From Bacteroidota bacterium (GTDB taxonomy: Bacteria; Bacteroidota; Bacteroidia; Bacteroidales; VadinHA17), in contig SBFZ01000103.1 of the NCBI GenBank assembly GCA_006227095.1, forward strand, positions 1 through 7,571: 7,571 bases of DNA, in the 5' to 3' direction. The notes under the pieces are model-generated. The model did no database searches, had not been told where the DNA came from, and saw only the letters and a program-made list of their open reading frames with translations. A program made the position numbers and the translations under genes. Below, piece after piece: positions 1-7,571 of the stretch. Positions within the stretch are counted from its first letter, which is position 1. Each line of letters starts with the position of its first letter.

Positions 1-605
<605 letters not shown>

Positions 606-615
606 TCAGCTTTAA

Positions 616-3600
616 TTACTCAAGGTTGATGCTCAGTCCCAGTCCGCGCAGTTCATGCAGAAGCACGTTGAGCGATTCGGGTATTCCGGGCTGCGGCATT
701 GGTTCACCCTTGACTATAGCTTCGTAAGCCTTGGCCCTGCCGATCACGTCATCAGACTTGATGGTCAGTATCTCCTGCAGGATATGGGCTGCACCGAATG
801 CCTCGAGAGCCCAGACCTCCATTTCACCGAATCTCTGGCCTCCGAACTGTGCCTTTCCCCCGAGGGGCTGCTGTGTGATGAGCGAATAGGGCCCTATTGA
901 ACGGGCATGCATCTTGTCATCAACCATATGGCCCAGCTTGAGCATGTAGATCATACCCACGGTGGCAGGCTGGTCAAAACGCTCGCCTGTACCGCCGTCA
1001 TAGAGGTAAGTGGTTCCGTTCCTCGGAATGCCTGCATCTTCTGTCAGGTCATTTATCTGCTCCTGCCTTGCCCCGTCAAAGATGGGGGTTGAGAAGGTCA
1101 TCCCAAGTTCTTTCCCTGCCCATCCAAGGACTGTCTCATATATCTGTCCGAGGTTCATTCGTGAAGGCACACCAAGAGGGTTAAGAACAATGTCAACGGG
1201 GGTTCCGTCAGCCAGGAAAGGCATATCTTCCTGCCTTACAATCTTGGCAACGATACCCTTGTTTCCGTGGCGTCCGGCCATCTTGTCACCCACCCTGATC
1301 TTACGCTTCTTGGCTATGTAAACCTTTGCAAGCCTTACAATACCTGCGGGCAGCTCATCACCGATGGTGATGTTGTACCTCTTGCGCTTGTAGACACCGT
1401 CAATCTCCTTGTACTTGATGATATAGTTATGAAGCAACTGCTTGATGCTGTCATTCTTCTTCTTGTCGGTGGTCCACTTGTTGGGATTGATGTTCAGGTA
1501 ATCTATTTCCTGGAGCTGTTTCAGCGTGAACTTGGCACCCTTGGGTATGATATCCACGTTGAGATAGTCCTTCACTCCCTGTGAGGTTTTGCCGTTGACA
1601 AGGATAAACAGCTTGTCAACGAGCCTTGCCTTCAGGTCGTCAGCGGCCCTGTTGAAGTCGGCATCGATCTTGTCTAGAAGCGGCTTTTCTGCTGTCTTGG
1701 CCTTGCGGTCCTTGATAGCCCGTGTAAAGAGCTTCTTGTCAATGACAACACCCTCAAGCGAAGGCCCTGCCTTAAGTGAGGCATCCTTGACATCGCCGGC
1801 CTTGTCGCCGAAGATGGCCCTGAGGAGTTTTTCCTCGGGAGAAGGATCGGATTCACCTTTCGGGGTTATCTTTCCGATGAGGATGTCTCCCGGCCTGATC
1901 TGTGCTCCTATTCGGATGAGTCCGTTCTCATCGAGGTTCTTTGTTGCCTCCTCGCTGACATTCGGAATGTCGGAAGTAAGTTCCTCCATACCGCGCTTGG
2001 TATCACGGACCTCCAGGAGGTACTCGTCAATATGCACGGATGTGAAGATGTCTTCCTGAACAACCTTCTCGCTTATCACAATAGCATCCTCGAAGTTGTA
2101 ACCTTTCCAGGGCATGAATGCAACCTTCAGGTTGCGGCCGAGGGCCAGTTCACCGTTCTTGGTGCCGTACCCTTCGGTAAGCACCTGGCCCTTGACAACC
2201 TTCTCACCCTTTCTTACGATGGGGATGAGGTTGATTGTGGTATTCTGGTTTGTCTTGTGATATTTCGGAAGGGTATATCGCTTAATGTCATCGTCAAAGC
2301 TTACGAATTTCTCTTCGTCGGTGCGGCTGTAGCGGATAACGATCTCGTTTGCGTCAACGTATTCAACCACTCCTTCACCTTCGGCAACGATAAGAATACG
2401 TGAGTCATGGATCACCTGTGCCTCAAGTCCGGTGCCCACTATCGGAGCCTCGGGCCTCACCAGCGGAACTGCCTGGCGCATCATGTTTGATCCCATGAGT
2501 GCGCGGTTGGCATCATCATGCTCAAGGAACGGGATGAGTGAGGCGGCTATTGAAGCTATCTGGTTCGGAGCCACGTCCATCATCTGCACTTTGGCTATCT
2601 CCTCATACGGATAGTCAGCCCCGAGCCTTGACTTGGCCCTGGGGTTGGCGAAGGTGCCGTCATCCTTCAGCGGGGCGTTGGCCTGTGCCACGGTAAGGAA
2701 TTCCTCATCCTCGGCGGTAAGCCATTTTACGTCAGCATTGCTGAGGTTGACCTTGCCTTCCGTTACATCACGGTAAGGAGTCTCAATGAATCCGAGTTCA
2801 TTTATACGGGCATACACGCAGAGCGAAGAGATAAGACCGATGTTCGGTCCTTCCGGTGTCTCAATCGGGCATAGACGCCCGTAGTGCGTGTAGTGCACGT
2901 CACGCACCTCGAAGCCTGCACGTTCGCGGGACAGACCGCCGGGGCCGAGGGCCGAGAGACGCCGCTTGTGGGTAATCTCAGCCAGCGGGTTGGTCTGATC
3001 CATGAACTGTGACAGCTGGTTGGTGCCGAAGAATGAGTTGATGACTGACGAAAGGGTCTTCGAGTTGATCAGGTCAACCGGGGTAAAGACCTCGTTGTCA
3101 CGCACGTTCATCCGCTCACGGATTGTGCGGGCCATACGTGCCAGACCAACACTGAACTGTGCTGAGAGCTGCTCACCTACGGTACGTACCCTCCTGTTGC
3201 TCAGGTGGTCAATATCGTCAACGTCTGTCTTCGAGTTGATGAGCTCGATAAGATAACGTATGATGGCGATGATATCTTCCCTGGTGAGGATCTTGGTGCT
3301 CATGTCAATGCTGAGATTGAGCTTGCGGTTGATGCGGAACCGGCCTACATCACCCAGGTCGTACCTCTTGTCAGAGAAGAAGAGCTTCTCAATTATGTCA
3401 CGTGCAGTGGCCTCATCCGGCGGCTCGGCGTTGCGAAGCTGACGGTATATGTAAAGCACTGCCTCCTTTTCGGAGTTGCAGGGATCCTTCTGCAGCGTGT
3501 TGTATATGATGGCGAAGTCAGAGAGGCTGACGTCATCGCGGTGAAGCAGGATAGACTTGGCCCCTGAATCGACTATCAGGTCAATATGTTCATTTTCGAT

Positions 3601-4425
3601 TACGGTTTCCCTGTCGAGGACCACCTCGTTACGCTCTATGGAGACCACCTCACCGGTATCCTCATCCACAAAGTCCTCCACCCATGTGCGGAGTACCCTT
3701 GCAGCCAGCTTGCGGCCGACGAGCTTCTTGATGTTGACCTTTGAGACCTTGTGTTCCTCGGCGAGGTTGAAGATTTCAAGTATGTCCTTGTCGCTTTCAA
3801 AGCCGATGGCCCTGAGGAGCGTGGTGACAGGGAGCTTCTTCTTCCTGTCAATGTAGGCGTACATCACGTTGTTGATGTCAGTGGCAAACTCAATCCATGA
3901 TCCCTTGAAGGGGATGATCCTGGCTGAGTAGAGTTTTGTGCCATTGGCATGGATGCTCTGGCCGAAGAATACGCCGGGCGACCTGTGGAGCTGTGAAACG
4001 ACTACTCGTTCTGCACCGTTGATGACGAACGTACCCCGCTCGGTCATATAGGGGATAACGCCCAGGTATACATCCTGGATGACGGTATCAAAATCCTCGT
4101 GCTCGGGATCAGTGCAGTAAAGCTTGAGTTTTGCCTTCAGCGGAACACTGAAGGTCAGTCCTCTCTCGATACACTCATCAATGGTGTAGCGGGGAGGGTC
4201 AATTGAATAATCCAGGAACTCGAGCACGAAGTTGTTCCTGGTGTCGGTTATGGGGAAGTTCTCCATGAAGACCTGGTAAAGGCCCTCTCTCCTCCTGTTC
4301 TCGGGTGTTGTTCCGAGCTGGAAAAACTCGGAAAAGGATTTTAACTGAATCTCAAGAAAGTCAGGGTATTCAAGCTGATCTTTCTTGGATGCGAAACTTA
4401 CTCGTTCGATATTTTTTGAGGACAT
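616..4425 (-). CDS. rpoB: DNA-directed RNA polymerase subunit beta
   Basis: This is the second-largest RNA polymerase subunit, which forms one side of the active-site cleft and the rifampicin pocket. The 1269-residue frame is full length and intact. The N-terminal protrusion and lobe occupy roughly residues 1-450. Rifampicin cluster I is at 469-493, with D476, H486 and S491 matching E. coli D516, H526 and S531, followed by [13 protein letters not shown] at 519-531. The acidic pair E779-D780 (YNFEDAI) and the basic residues K1040 and K1048 ([12 protein letters not shown]) match the active-site residues E813/D814 and K1065/K1073. A Lys-rich insertion of about 110 residues (905-1015) interrupts the flap region. 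The C-terminal clamp part contains [24 protein letters not shown]. The gene lies 97 nt after rplL, behind a hairpin that probably lowers its transcription. All usual rifampicin-contact residues are of the sensitive type. Confidence 0.99.
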   Translation of the reverse strand: MSSKNIERVSFASKKDQLEYPDFLEIQLKSFSEFFQLGTTPENRRREGLYQVFMENFPITDTRNNFVLEFLDYSIDPPRYTIDECIERGLTFSVPLKAKLKLYCTDPEHEDFDTVIQDVYLGVIPYMTERGTFVINGAERVVVSQLHRSPGVFFGQSIHANGTKLYSARIIPFKGSWIEFATDINNVMYAYIDRKKKLPVTTLLRAIGFESDKDILEIFNLAEEHKVSKVNIKKLVGRKLAARVLRTWVEDFVDEDTGEVVSIERNEVVLDRETVIENEHIDLIVDSGAKSILLHRDDVSLSDFAIIYNTLQKDPCNSEKEAVLYIYRQLRNAEPPDEATARDIIEKLFFSDKRYDLGDVGRFRINRKLNLSIDMSTKILTREDIIAIIRYLIELINSKTDVDDIDHLSNRRVRTVGEQLSAQFSVGLARMARTIRERMNVRDNEVFTPVDLINSKTLSSVINSFFGTNQLSQFMDQTNPLAEITHKRRLSALGPGGLSRERAGFEVRDVHYTHYGRLCPIETPEGPNIGLISSLCVYARINELGFIETPYRDVTEGKVNLSNADVKWLTAEDEEFLTVAQANAPLKDDGTFANPRAKSRLGADYPYEEIAKVQMMDVAPNQIASIAASLIPFLEHDDANRALMGSNMMRQAVPLVRPEAPIVGTGLEAQVIHDSRILIVAEGEGVVEYVDANEIVIRYSRTDEEKFVSFDDDIKRYTLPKYHKTNQNTTINLIPIVRKGEKVVKGQVLTEGYGTKNGELALGRNLKVAFMPWKGYNFEDAIVISEKVVQEDIFTSVHIDEYLLEVRDTKRGMEELTSDIPNVSEEATKNLDENGLIRIGAQIRPGDILIGKITPKGESDPSPEEKLLRAIFGDKAGDVKDASLKAGPSLEGVVIDKKLFTRAIKDRKAKTAEKPLLDKIDADFNRAADDLKARLVDKLFILVNGKTSQGVKDYLNVDIIPKGAKFTLKQLQEIDYLNINPNKWTTDKKKNDSIKQLLHNYIIKYKEIDGVYKRKRYNITIGDELPAGIVRLAKVYIAKKRKIRVGDKMAGRHGNKGIVAKIVRQEDMPFLADGTPVDIVLNPLGVPSRMNLGQIYETVLGWAGKELGMTFSTPIFDGARQEQINDLTEDAGIPRNGTTYLYDGGTGERFDQPATVGMIYMLKLGHMVDDKMHARSIGPYSLITQQPLGGKAQFGGQRFGEMEVWALEAFGAAHILQEILTIKSDDVIGRAKAYEAIVKGEPMPQPGIPESLNVLLHELRGLGLSINLE

Positions 4426-4460
4426 TTATGGTCGGATTAAGTGAACTTATGAAAAATGAC

Positions 4461-4497
4461 AAAAAGGCTTAGCTCCGCCTGGTGGCGGAACTAAACC
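4461..4497 (-). terminator. Rho-independent-type hairpin between rplL and rpoB (probable attenuator)
   Basis: In the transcribed orientation the arms are GGTTTAGTTCCGCC and GGCGGAGCTAAGCC around an ACCA loop. All 14 positions pair, two of them as G-U. The 3' arm is followed at once by TTTTT and then GTCATTTTT. This is the canonical intrinsic-terminator layout. It starts 25 nt after the rplL stop and ends 35 nt before the rpoB start. Since rpoB has no other visible promoter nearby, partial termination (attenuation) is more likely than a full stop. E. coli has a functionally similar attenuator at the same place. The plus strand has no T run after the hairpin, so it appears to act in one direction only. 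Termination efficiency is an inference. Confidence 0.85.
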
Positions 4498-4522
4498 TGT
4501 AAACCCGGTAATCAGGTATAAC

Positions 4523-4900
4523 TTATTTAAGTTCAACTTCAGCTCCTGATTCTTCCAATGTTTTCTTAATGTTCTCTGCCTCTTCCTTTGATACACCCTC
4601 TTTCACAGGGCCGGGAGCGGCGTCAACGACAGCTTTTGCCTCTTTCAGGCCAAGGCCGGTAAGATCTTTCACCAGCTTGACGATCTGAAGCTTCTGGCCG
4701 CCTGCATTCTTGAGAATGACATCGAATGAAGTTTTCTCGGCTGCTGCCGGGGCTGCGTCTGCTGCTGCAGGAGCTGCTACTGCAACTGCTGCTGCTGCCG
4801 GTTCAATGCCGTACTCTTCTTTCAGTATTTTTGCAAGCTCGTTAACCTCTTTTACGGTTAAGTTCACCAACTCTTCTGCAAATTTCTTAAGATCTGCCAT
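4523..4900 (-). CDS. rplL: 50S ribosomal protein L7/L12 (bL12)
   Basis: This acidic stalk protein is present as several dimers on L10 and recruits and stimulates translational GTPases (IF2, EF-Tu, EF-G). The protein has 125 residues, normal for the family. An N-terminal dimerisation/L10-binding helical domain covers about 1-33. An Ala/Pro-rich flexible hinge covers 35-54. The globular C-terminal domain covers about 56-125 and includes EKTSFDVIL and the GTPase-contact helix region [20 protein letters not shown], ending in EVELK. The start gives the usual [15 protein letters not shown] opening. It lies 35 nt downstream of rplJ in very A/T-rich sequence without a Shine-Dalgarno, and the rplL-rpoB attenuator follows. 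Identification is certain. Confidence 0.99.
   Translation of the reverse strand: MADLKKFAEELVNLTVKEVNELAKILKEEYGIEPAAAAVAVAAPAAADAAPAAAEKTSFDVILKNAGGQKLQIVKLVKDLTGLGLKEAKAVVDAAPGPVKEGVSKEEAENIKKTLEESGAEVELK
4739..4798 (-). repeat. Low-complexity alanine-codon run encoding the L7/L12 hinge
   Basis: Residues 35-54 of L7/L12 are almost all Ala with a few Val, Pro and Asp. The DNA is therefore a run of GCA/GCT/GCC-type codons, appearing as gctgctg-like imperfect triplets on the plus strand. This is the normal flexible linker of the protein and not a mobile or tandem repeat element. Such a stretch can vary in length between strains. Confidence 0.75.
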
Positions 4901-4935
4901 TTCTATAGGAATTTTTAATTTGATTAACTAATTGA

Positions 4936-5454
4936 TTATTCTTTGTTTGACAGTGTTTCCAGAACACCGTGGATTTTTGAACCTCCTGACTGCAGCGCGG
5001 AGATGACGTTCTTCGCGGGTGACTGGAGGAGCATGATGATATCACCGATAAGTTCTTCTCTCGACTTGAGTGCCACGAGGGTCTCAAGGAGGTTTTCACC
5101 TGTATATACGGATGATTCAACGTAGGCTCCCTTTATCAGGGGTTTCGGATGCGATTTACGGAACTCCTTGATCATTTTTGCAGGAGTATTTCCGTTATTC
5201 GAGAACATTACGGCAGTTGAACCCTTAAGCACGGGGAAAAGTTCTCCGCATTCAAGGCCGGCCTGTTCCAGGGCTCTCTTCAGGAGCGTGTTCTTGACGA
5301 CAACCAGTTTGATCTGGTTCTCGAAGCACTTCCTTCTGAGATCACTGGTGTCAGCAGCGTTCAGCTGTGCAGTGTCAGTCAGGTAAAAGTGGCTGTACTC
5401 TTTCAGGGTATCAGCCAGACTGTTGATGATATCGGCTTTTTCTTCTCTTCTCAT
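4936..5454 (-). CDS. rplJ: 50S ribosomal protein L10 (uL10)
   Basis: L10 anchors the L7/L12 dimers to 23S rRNA at the base of the GTPase stalk. The frame encodes 172 residues, in the normal range. The N-terminal rRNA/L11-binding domain includes KLVVVKNTLLKRAL at about 49-62 and LFPVLKGSTAVMF at about 72-84. The C-terminal helix that carries L12 dimers begins near residue 132 (REELIGDIIMLLQSPAKNVISALQ). The start chosen opens with MRREEKADIINSL, as expected for the family, and has a purine stretch AGAGAGA a few bases upstream. The gap from rplA is only 25 nt, so an L10-dependent leader of the well-known type would have to overlap the end of rplA. Identification is certain. Confidence 0.98.
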   Translation of the reverse strand: MRREEKADIINSLADTLKEYSHFYLTDTAQLNAADTSDLRRKCFENQIKLVVVKNTLLKRALEQAGLECGELFPVLKGSTAVMFSNNGNTPAKMIKEFRKSHPKPLIKGAYVESSVYTGENLLETLVALKSREELIGDIIMLLQSPAKNVISALQSGGSKIHGVLETLSNKE

Positions 5455-5479
5455 AATCTCTCTGCGTTTGTGCTTTCAG

Positions 5480-6175
5480 TTAAACATCAAGGCTCTTGGG
5501 ATCAACTTTCAGACCCGGGCTCATGGTGCTTGAGAGGAAAATACTTCTTACGTATGTTCCCTTAGCTGATGCAGGTTTGAGTTTGTTGATCGTAAAGAGG
5601 AATTCCCTTGCGTTTTCAACGATCTTATGAGGTTCAAAGGATACTTTCCCGATGGAAGCATGTACTATACCGGCTTTATCTACTTTAAAGTCGATTTTTC
5701 CCTGCTTGACCTCCTTGACAGCCTTACTGATCTCCATGGTTACCGTTCCGCTTTTGGGGTTCGGCATGAGACCACGGGGACCGAGTATTCGTCCCAGCTG
5801 ACCTATCTTACCCATAACTGAGGGCATGGTAATGATTACATCCACGTCGGTCCAGCCGGCCTTGATCTTCTCCACCCACTCGTCGAGACCCACATAATCA
5901 GCGCCTGCTTCCTTTGCTTCAGCCTCCTTGTCGGGGGTTACCAGGGCAAGAACCCTGACAGCCTTTCCCGTGCCGTTGGGGAGGGAGACCACGCCACGAA
6001 CCATCTGGTTCGATTTGCGGGGGTCAATACCCAGCCTGACGTCAATATCAACAGAGGCATCAAACTTCGTAGTAGTGATATCTTTTACCAATGCTGCCGC
6101 TTCTGACAAAGTATAGAGTTTGCCGTGCTCAACTTTCGCGAGGGCAAACTTCTGATTTTTGGTAAGCTTAGCCAT
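5480..6175 (-). CDS. rplA: 50S ribosomal protein L1 (uL1)
   Basis: L1 forms the mobile L1 stalk, which binds 23S rRNA and helps deacylated tRNA leave the E site. In several bacteria it also represses its own operon by binding mRNA. The protein has 231 residues, typical for bacterial L1. The two-domain fold is visible as domain I (about 1-70 and 160-231), interrupted by domain II (about 71-158). The family signature [19 protein letters not shown] lies at 122-140. The N-terminal opening [10 protein letters not shown] fits the expected start. It follows rplK by only 14 nt, consistent with co-transcription and probably coupled translation. The frame is intact with nothing unusual. Confidence 0.99.
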   Translation of the reverse strand: MAKLTKNQKFALAKVEHGKLYTLSEAAALVKDITTTKFDASVDIDVRLGIDPRKSNQMVRGVVSLPNGTGKAVRVLALVTPDKEAEAKEAGADYVGLDEWVEKIKAGWTDVDVIITMPSVMGKIGQLGRILGPRGLMPNPKSGTVTMEISKAVKEVKQGKIDFKVDKAGIVHASIGKVSFEPHKIVENAREFLFTINKLKPASAKGTYVRSIFLSSTMSPGLKVDPKSLDV

Positions 6176-6189
6176 TTCTATTCACTTAT

Positions 6190-6633
6190 TTATTGTTTAC
6201 CGGGGAATGCACCTGTAACGGTGATGCCCATACTTCTGGCTGTTCCAGCCACCATCTTCATCGCGGATTCGAGGGTAAAGCAGTTAAGATCCTGCATTTT
6301 ATCCTCTGCAATAGCCTTCACCTGGTTCCATGTGATTGATGCCACCTTTGCGCGGTTGGGCTCTGCCGAGCCTTTCTTTGCCTTGGAGGCTTCTATCAGC
6401 TGAACGGCAACGGGAGGGGTCTTGGTGATAAAGTCAAATGACTTGTCATTGTATACCGTTATAATTACCGGTATGACCTTCCCTGCCTTGTCCTGGGTCC
6501 GGGCGTTGAACTGTTTGCAAAACTCCATGATATTCACACCCTTGGAACCCAGAGCGGGACCTACGGGTGGAGATGGATTGGCTGCTCCGCCTTTAATCTG
6601 TAATTTGATTAATCCAGCAACTTCTTTTGCCAT
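6190..6633 (-). CDS. rplK: 50S ribosomal protein L11 (uL11)
   Basis: L11 binds the GTPase-associated region of 23S rRNA and is the target area of thiostrepton; in many bacteria it is also needed for RelA activation. The frame encodes 147 residues, a normal length. The N-terminal domain (about 7-66) has the conserved [19 protein letters not shown] stretch, including the adjacent prolines 22-23 where thiostrepton resistance changes occur in other species. The C-terminal rRNA-binding domain (about 72-140) carries the family signature region with GTARSMGI at 130-137. The start follows an AAATTTTTAATT tract with no Shine-Dalgarno. An 87-nt gap separates it from nusG, the second longest gap in the cluster, so a separate promoter or leader is possible here. 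Confidence 0.99.
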   Translation of the reverse strand: MAKEVAGLIKLQIKGGAANPSPPVGPALGSKGVNIMEFCKQFNARTQDKAGKVIPVIITVYNDKSFDFITKTPPVAVQLIEASKAKKGSAEPNRAKVASITWNQVKAIAEDKMQDLNCFTLESAMKMVAGTARSMGITVTGAFPGKQ

Positions 6634-6677
6634 AATTAAAAATTTGCATTGTTTATAGCGAGAGCATGACGGCCGCT

Positions 6678-6715
6678 TAAGGAAGCATTATAATTCACGG
6701 CTGTCAATTTCCTTA
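6678..6715 (-). promoter_or_regulatory. Possible hairpin in the nusG-rplK intergenic region (rplK leader)
   Basis: In the transcribed orientation TAAGGAA pairs exactly with TTCCTTA across 24 nt. The helix can be extended by ATT/AAT if a two-base GC bulge is allowed, leaving an inner loop of GACAGCCGTGAATTAT. It lies in the 87-nt gap between nusG and rplK. No T run follows, so it is not an intrinsic terminator. In E. coli the L11-L1 mRNA leader carries an operator bound by L1, so a regulatory leader would be expected about here. I cannot match this sequence to a known L1 site, and a stem this weak can arise by chance. Confidence 0.25.
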
Positions 6716-6720
6716 TTTCC

Positions 6721-7269
6721 CTAACTTTCTTTCTCTACCTGCATGAAGCTGAGCTCAAGCGGGGTCTTACGTCCGAAGATCTTGACCATCACTTTCAGCT
6801 TGCGCTTCTCCTCATTGACCTCTTCAATAACGCCTGTGAAGCTGTTGAAGGGTCCGTCTATCACTTTGACCGTCTCGCCTACCACGAAAGGAACGTTGAG
6901 TTCCTCTTCGCTGGCTGCCAGTTCATCTACTTTTCCAAGGATACGGTTGATCTCTGCCTTCCGTATCGGTGTCGGTTCTCCCGATGCTGTCCCCAGGAAT
7001 CCGAGGACATTGGGTATGTTACGGAGGACGTGGGGTACCTCTCCCACAAGCGCAGCCTCCACTATTACATAACCCGGGAAGAAGGTCCGCTCCTTGCTTA
7101 CCTTCTTGCCCGAACGGATCTGGTAAACCTTCTCCGTAGGTATCAGCACCTGGGTGATGTAATCCTGCAGCTTCAGGCGGACGATCTCGTTCTCAAGATA
7201 TTCCTTTACCTTCTTCTCCTTGCCGCCGATAGCCCTGAGGACATACCACTTCTTAACGTTTTCACTCAT
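6721..7269 (-). CDS. nusG: Transcription termination/antitermination factor NusG
   Basis: NusG binds the RNA polymerase clamp, suppresses or modulates pausing, and links polymerase to Rho or to ribosomal protein S10. The protein has 182 residues. The N-terminal NGN domain (about 5-115) includes KKWYVLRAIGGKEKKVKEYL and the conserved FFPGYVIVEA at 63-72. A short acidic linker (about 116-126) is followed by the KOW domain (about 130-182), with VGETVKVIDGPFNSFTGVI at 130-148 and a typical FGRKTPLELSFMQVEK end. There is no large insertion of the NusG-paralogue type, and the position after secE supports the core NusG rather than an UpxY/RfaH-like relative. The start lies 17 nt after the secE stop, without a Shine-Dalgarno. 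Confidence 0.98.
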   Translation of the reverse strand: MSENVKKWYVLRAIGGKEKKVKEYLENEIVRLKLQDYITQVLIPTEKVYQIRSGKKVSKERTFFPGYVIVEAALVGEVPHVLRNIPNVLGFLGTASGEPTPIRKAEINRILGKVDELAASEEELNVPFVVGETVKVIDGPFNSFTGVIEEVNEEKRKLKVMVKIFGRKTPLELSFMQVEKES

Positions 7270-7286
7270 CTGTGACCGTTATGATT

Positions 7287-7478
7287 TTAATATAACAAAC
7301 CATAGATTACACCCATTGCCCTGTCAAAAATGAAATCCATTGCCCAGATGACCACGGCAAGGAGTACCGAAGTGACAAGTACAAGGGTGGCGCTTCCCTG
7401 GAGTTCGCTCCATGAAGGCCATGTAACCTTGTGCATGAGTTCGTTATATGATTCCTTGAAATAAGTTGCTATCTTCAT
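7287..7478 (-). CDS. secE: Protein translocase subunit SecE
   Basis: SecE is the small essential subunit that clamps SecY in the inner-membrane Sec channel. With the ATG at 7478 the protein has 63 residues, the common short single-span form, unlike the three-span E. coli protein. The amphipathic cytoplasmic helix contains YFKESYNELMHKVTWPSW at 6-23, with the conserved K-V-x-W-P-[ST] motif. One hydrophobic segment follows at about residues 30-51, and then a short tail ending in Tyr. The open frame extends upstream to an ATG at 7526, but that extension reads through the 3' half of the tRNA-Trp gene and lacks SecE similarity, so I chose the internal start. It lies between tRNA-Trp (18 nt gap) and nusG (17 nt gap), the usual place for secE. 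Confidence 0.96.
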   Translation of the reverse strand: MKIATYFKESYNELMHKVTWPSWSELQGSATLVLVTSVLLAVVIWAMDFIFDRAMGVIYGLLY

Positions 7479-7496
7479 GATAAGAGTTCCGTTTTG

Positions 7497-7569
7497 CACG
7501 GGAGGAGAGGCTCGAACTCCCGACACCTGGTTTTGGAGACCAGTGCTCTACCAACTGAGCTACACCCGT
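7497..7569 (-). tRNA. tRNA-Trp (anticodon CCA)
   Basis: This is a 73-nt tRNA without an encoded CCA tail. In the transcribed orientation the acceptor strands are ACGGGTG and CTCCCGT with discriminator G73. The D arm is GCTC-AGTTGGTA-GAGC. The anticodon arm is CTGGT-CTCCAAA-ACCAG, with anticodon CCA reading the Trp codon UGG. The variable loop is GTGTC and the T arm is GGGAG-TTCGAGC-CTCTC with one G-U pair. The general sequence resembles E. coli tRNA-Trp. One acceptor position (6-67) is a U-U mismatch. The bases after G73 are CAAAAC, so CCA must be added by tRNA nucleotidyltransferase. It is probably co-transcribed with secE, 18 nt downstream. Two bases of upstream sequence remain before the window edge. 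Confidence 0.96.
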
Positions 7570-7571
7570 GT

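Noticed and set aside
1589..2059. A 156-codon open frame on the plus strand, opposite rpoB.
   Set aside because: It lies entirely antisense to conserved RpoB codons, its protein is Ser/Arg-rich low-complexity sequence with no recognisable domain, and it is explained as a shadow frame. Other plus-strand frames opposite rpoB, rplA, rplK and nusG were rejected for the same reason.
4739..4798. Triplet-rich gctgctg run considered as a microsatellite or CRISPR-like repeat.
   Set aside because: It encodes the normal Ala-rich hinge of L7/L12 in frame; there are no regular repeat units or spacers.
6690..6710. TTGACA and TATAAT boxes on the minus strand in the nusG-rplK gap, resembling a sigma-70 promoter.
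   Set aside because: The boxes are only 9 nt apart, whereas about 17 is needed, and Bacteroidota use a different promoter consensus. Probably chance in A/T-rich sequence.

Overview
This window is a continuous stretch of bacterial housekeeping DNA. Every gene is read from the minus strand. In transcription order, from the right end of the window to the left, it holds tRNA-Trp(CCA), secE, nusG, rplK (L11), rplA (L1), rplJ (L10), rplL (L7/L12), rpoB (beta subunit of RNA polymerase) and the first 190 codons of rpoC (beta' subunit). This is the classical secE-nusG / rplKAJL / rpoBC cluster, with a tRNA-Trp gene just upstream of secE.

The organism is probably a member of the Bacteroidota, perhaps Bacteroidales. 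RpoB is 1269 residues long and RpoC begins in the form I associate with that phylum. None of the start codons has a convincing Shine-Dalgarno sequence; most are preceded by A/T-rich sequence, as is common in Bacteroidota. The G+C content looks to be around one half by eye and was not computed. The phylum call rests on recalled family resemblance, not on a database search.

Layout: tRNA-Trp 7497-7569; secE 7287-7478; nusG 6721-7269; an 87-nt gap with a possible weak hairpin; rplK 6190-6633; rplA 5480-6175; rplJ 4936-5454; rplL 4523-4900; a 97-nt gap holding a strong hairpin followed by a T run; rpoB 616-4425; rpoC from 572 running off the left edge. The other gaps are 14 to 43 nt, so the genes are probably co-transcribed. 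No stretch longer than 300 bases lacks a gene.

The genes act together in gene expression. SecE is part of the protein-export channel, NusG couples RNA polymerase to Rho and ribosomes, L11, L1, L10 and L7/L12 build the two flexible ribosomal stalks, and RpoB and RpoC form the catalytic core of RNA polymerase. The clearest regulatory element is the rplL-rpoB hairpin, which looks like an attenuator that lets ribosomal proteins be made in excess over polymerase subunits. I found no mobile element, CRISPR array, defence system or novel protein. This is an ordinary core-genome region, and the findings are mostly regulatory or small structural points.
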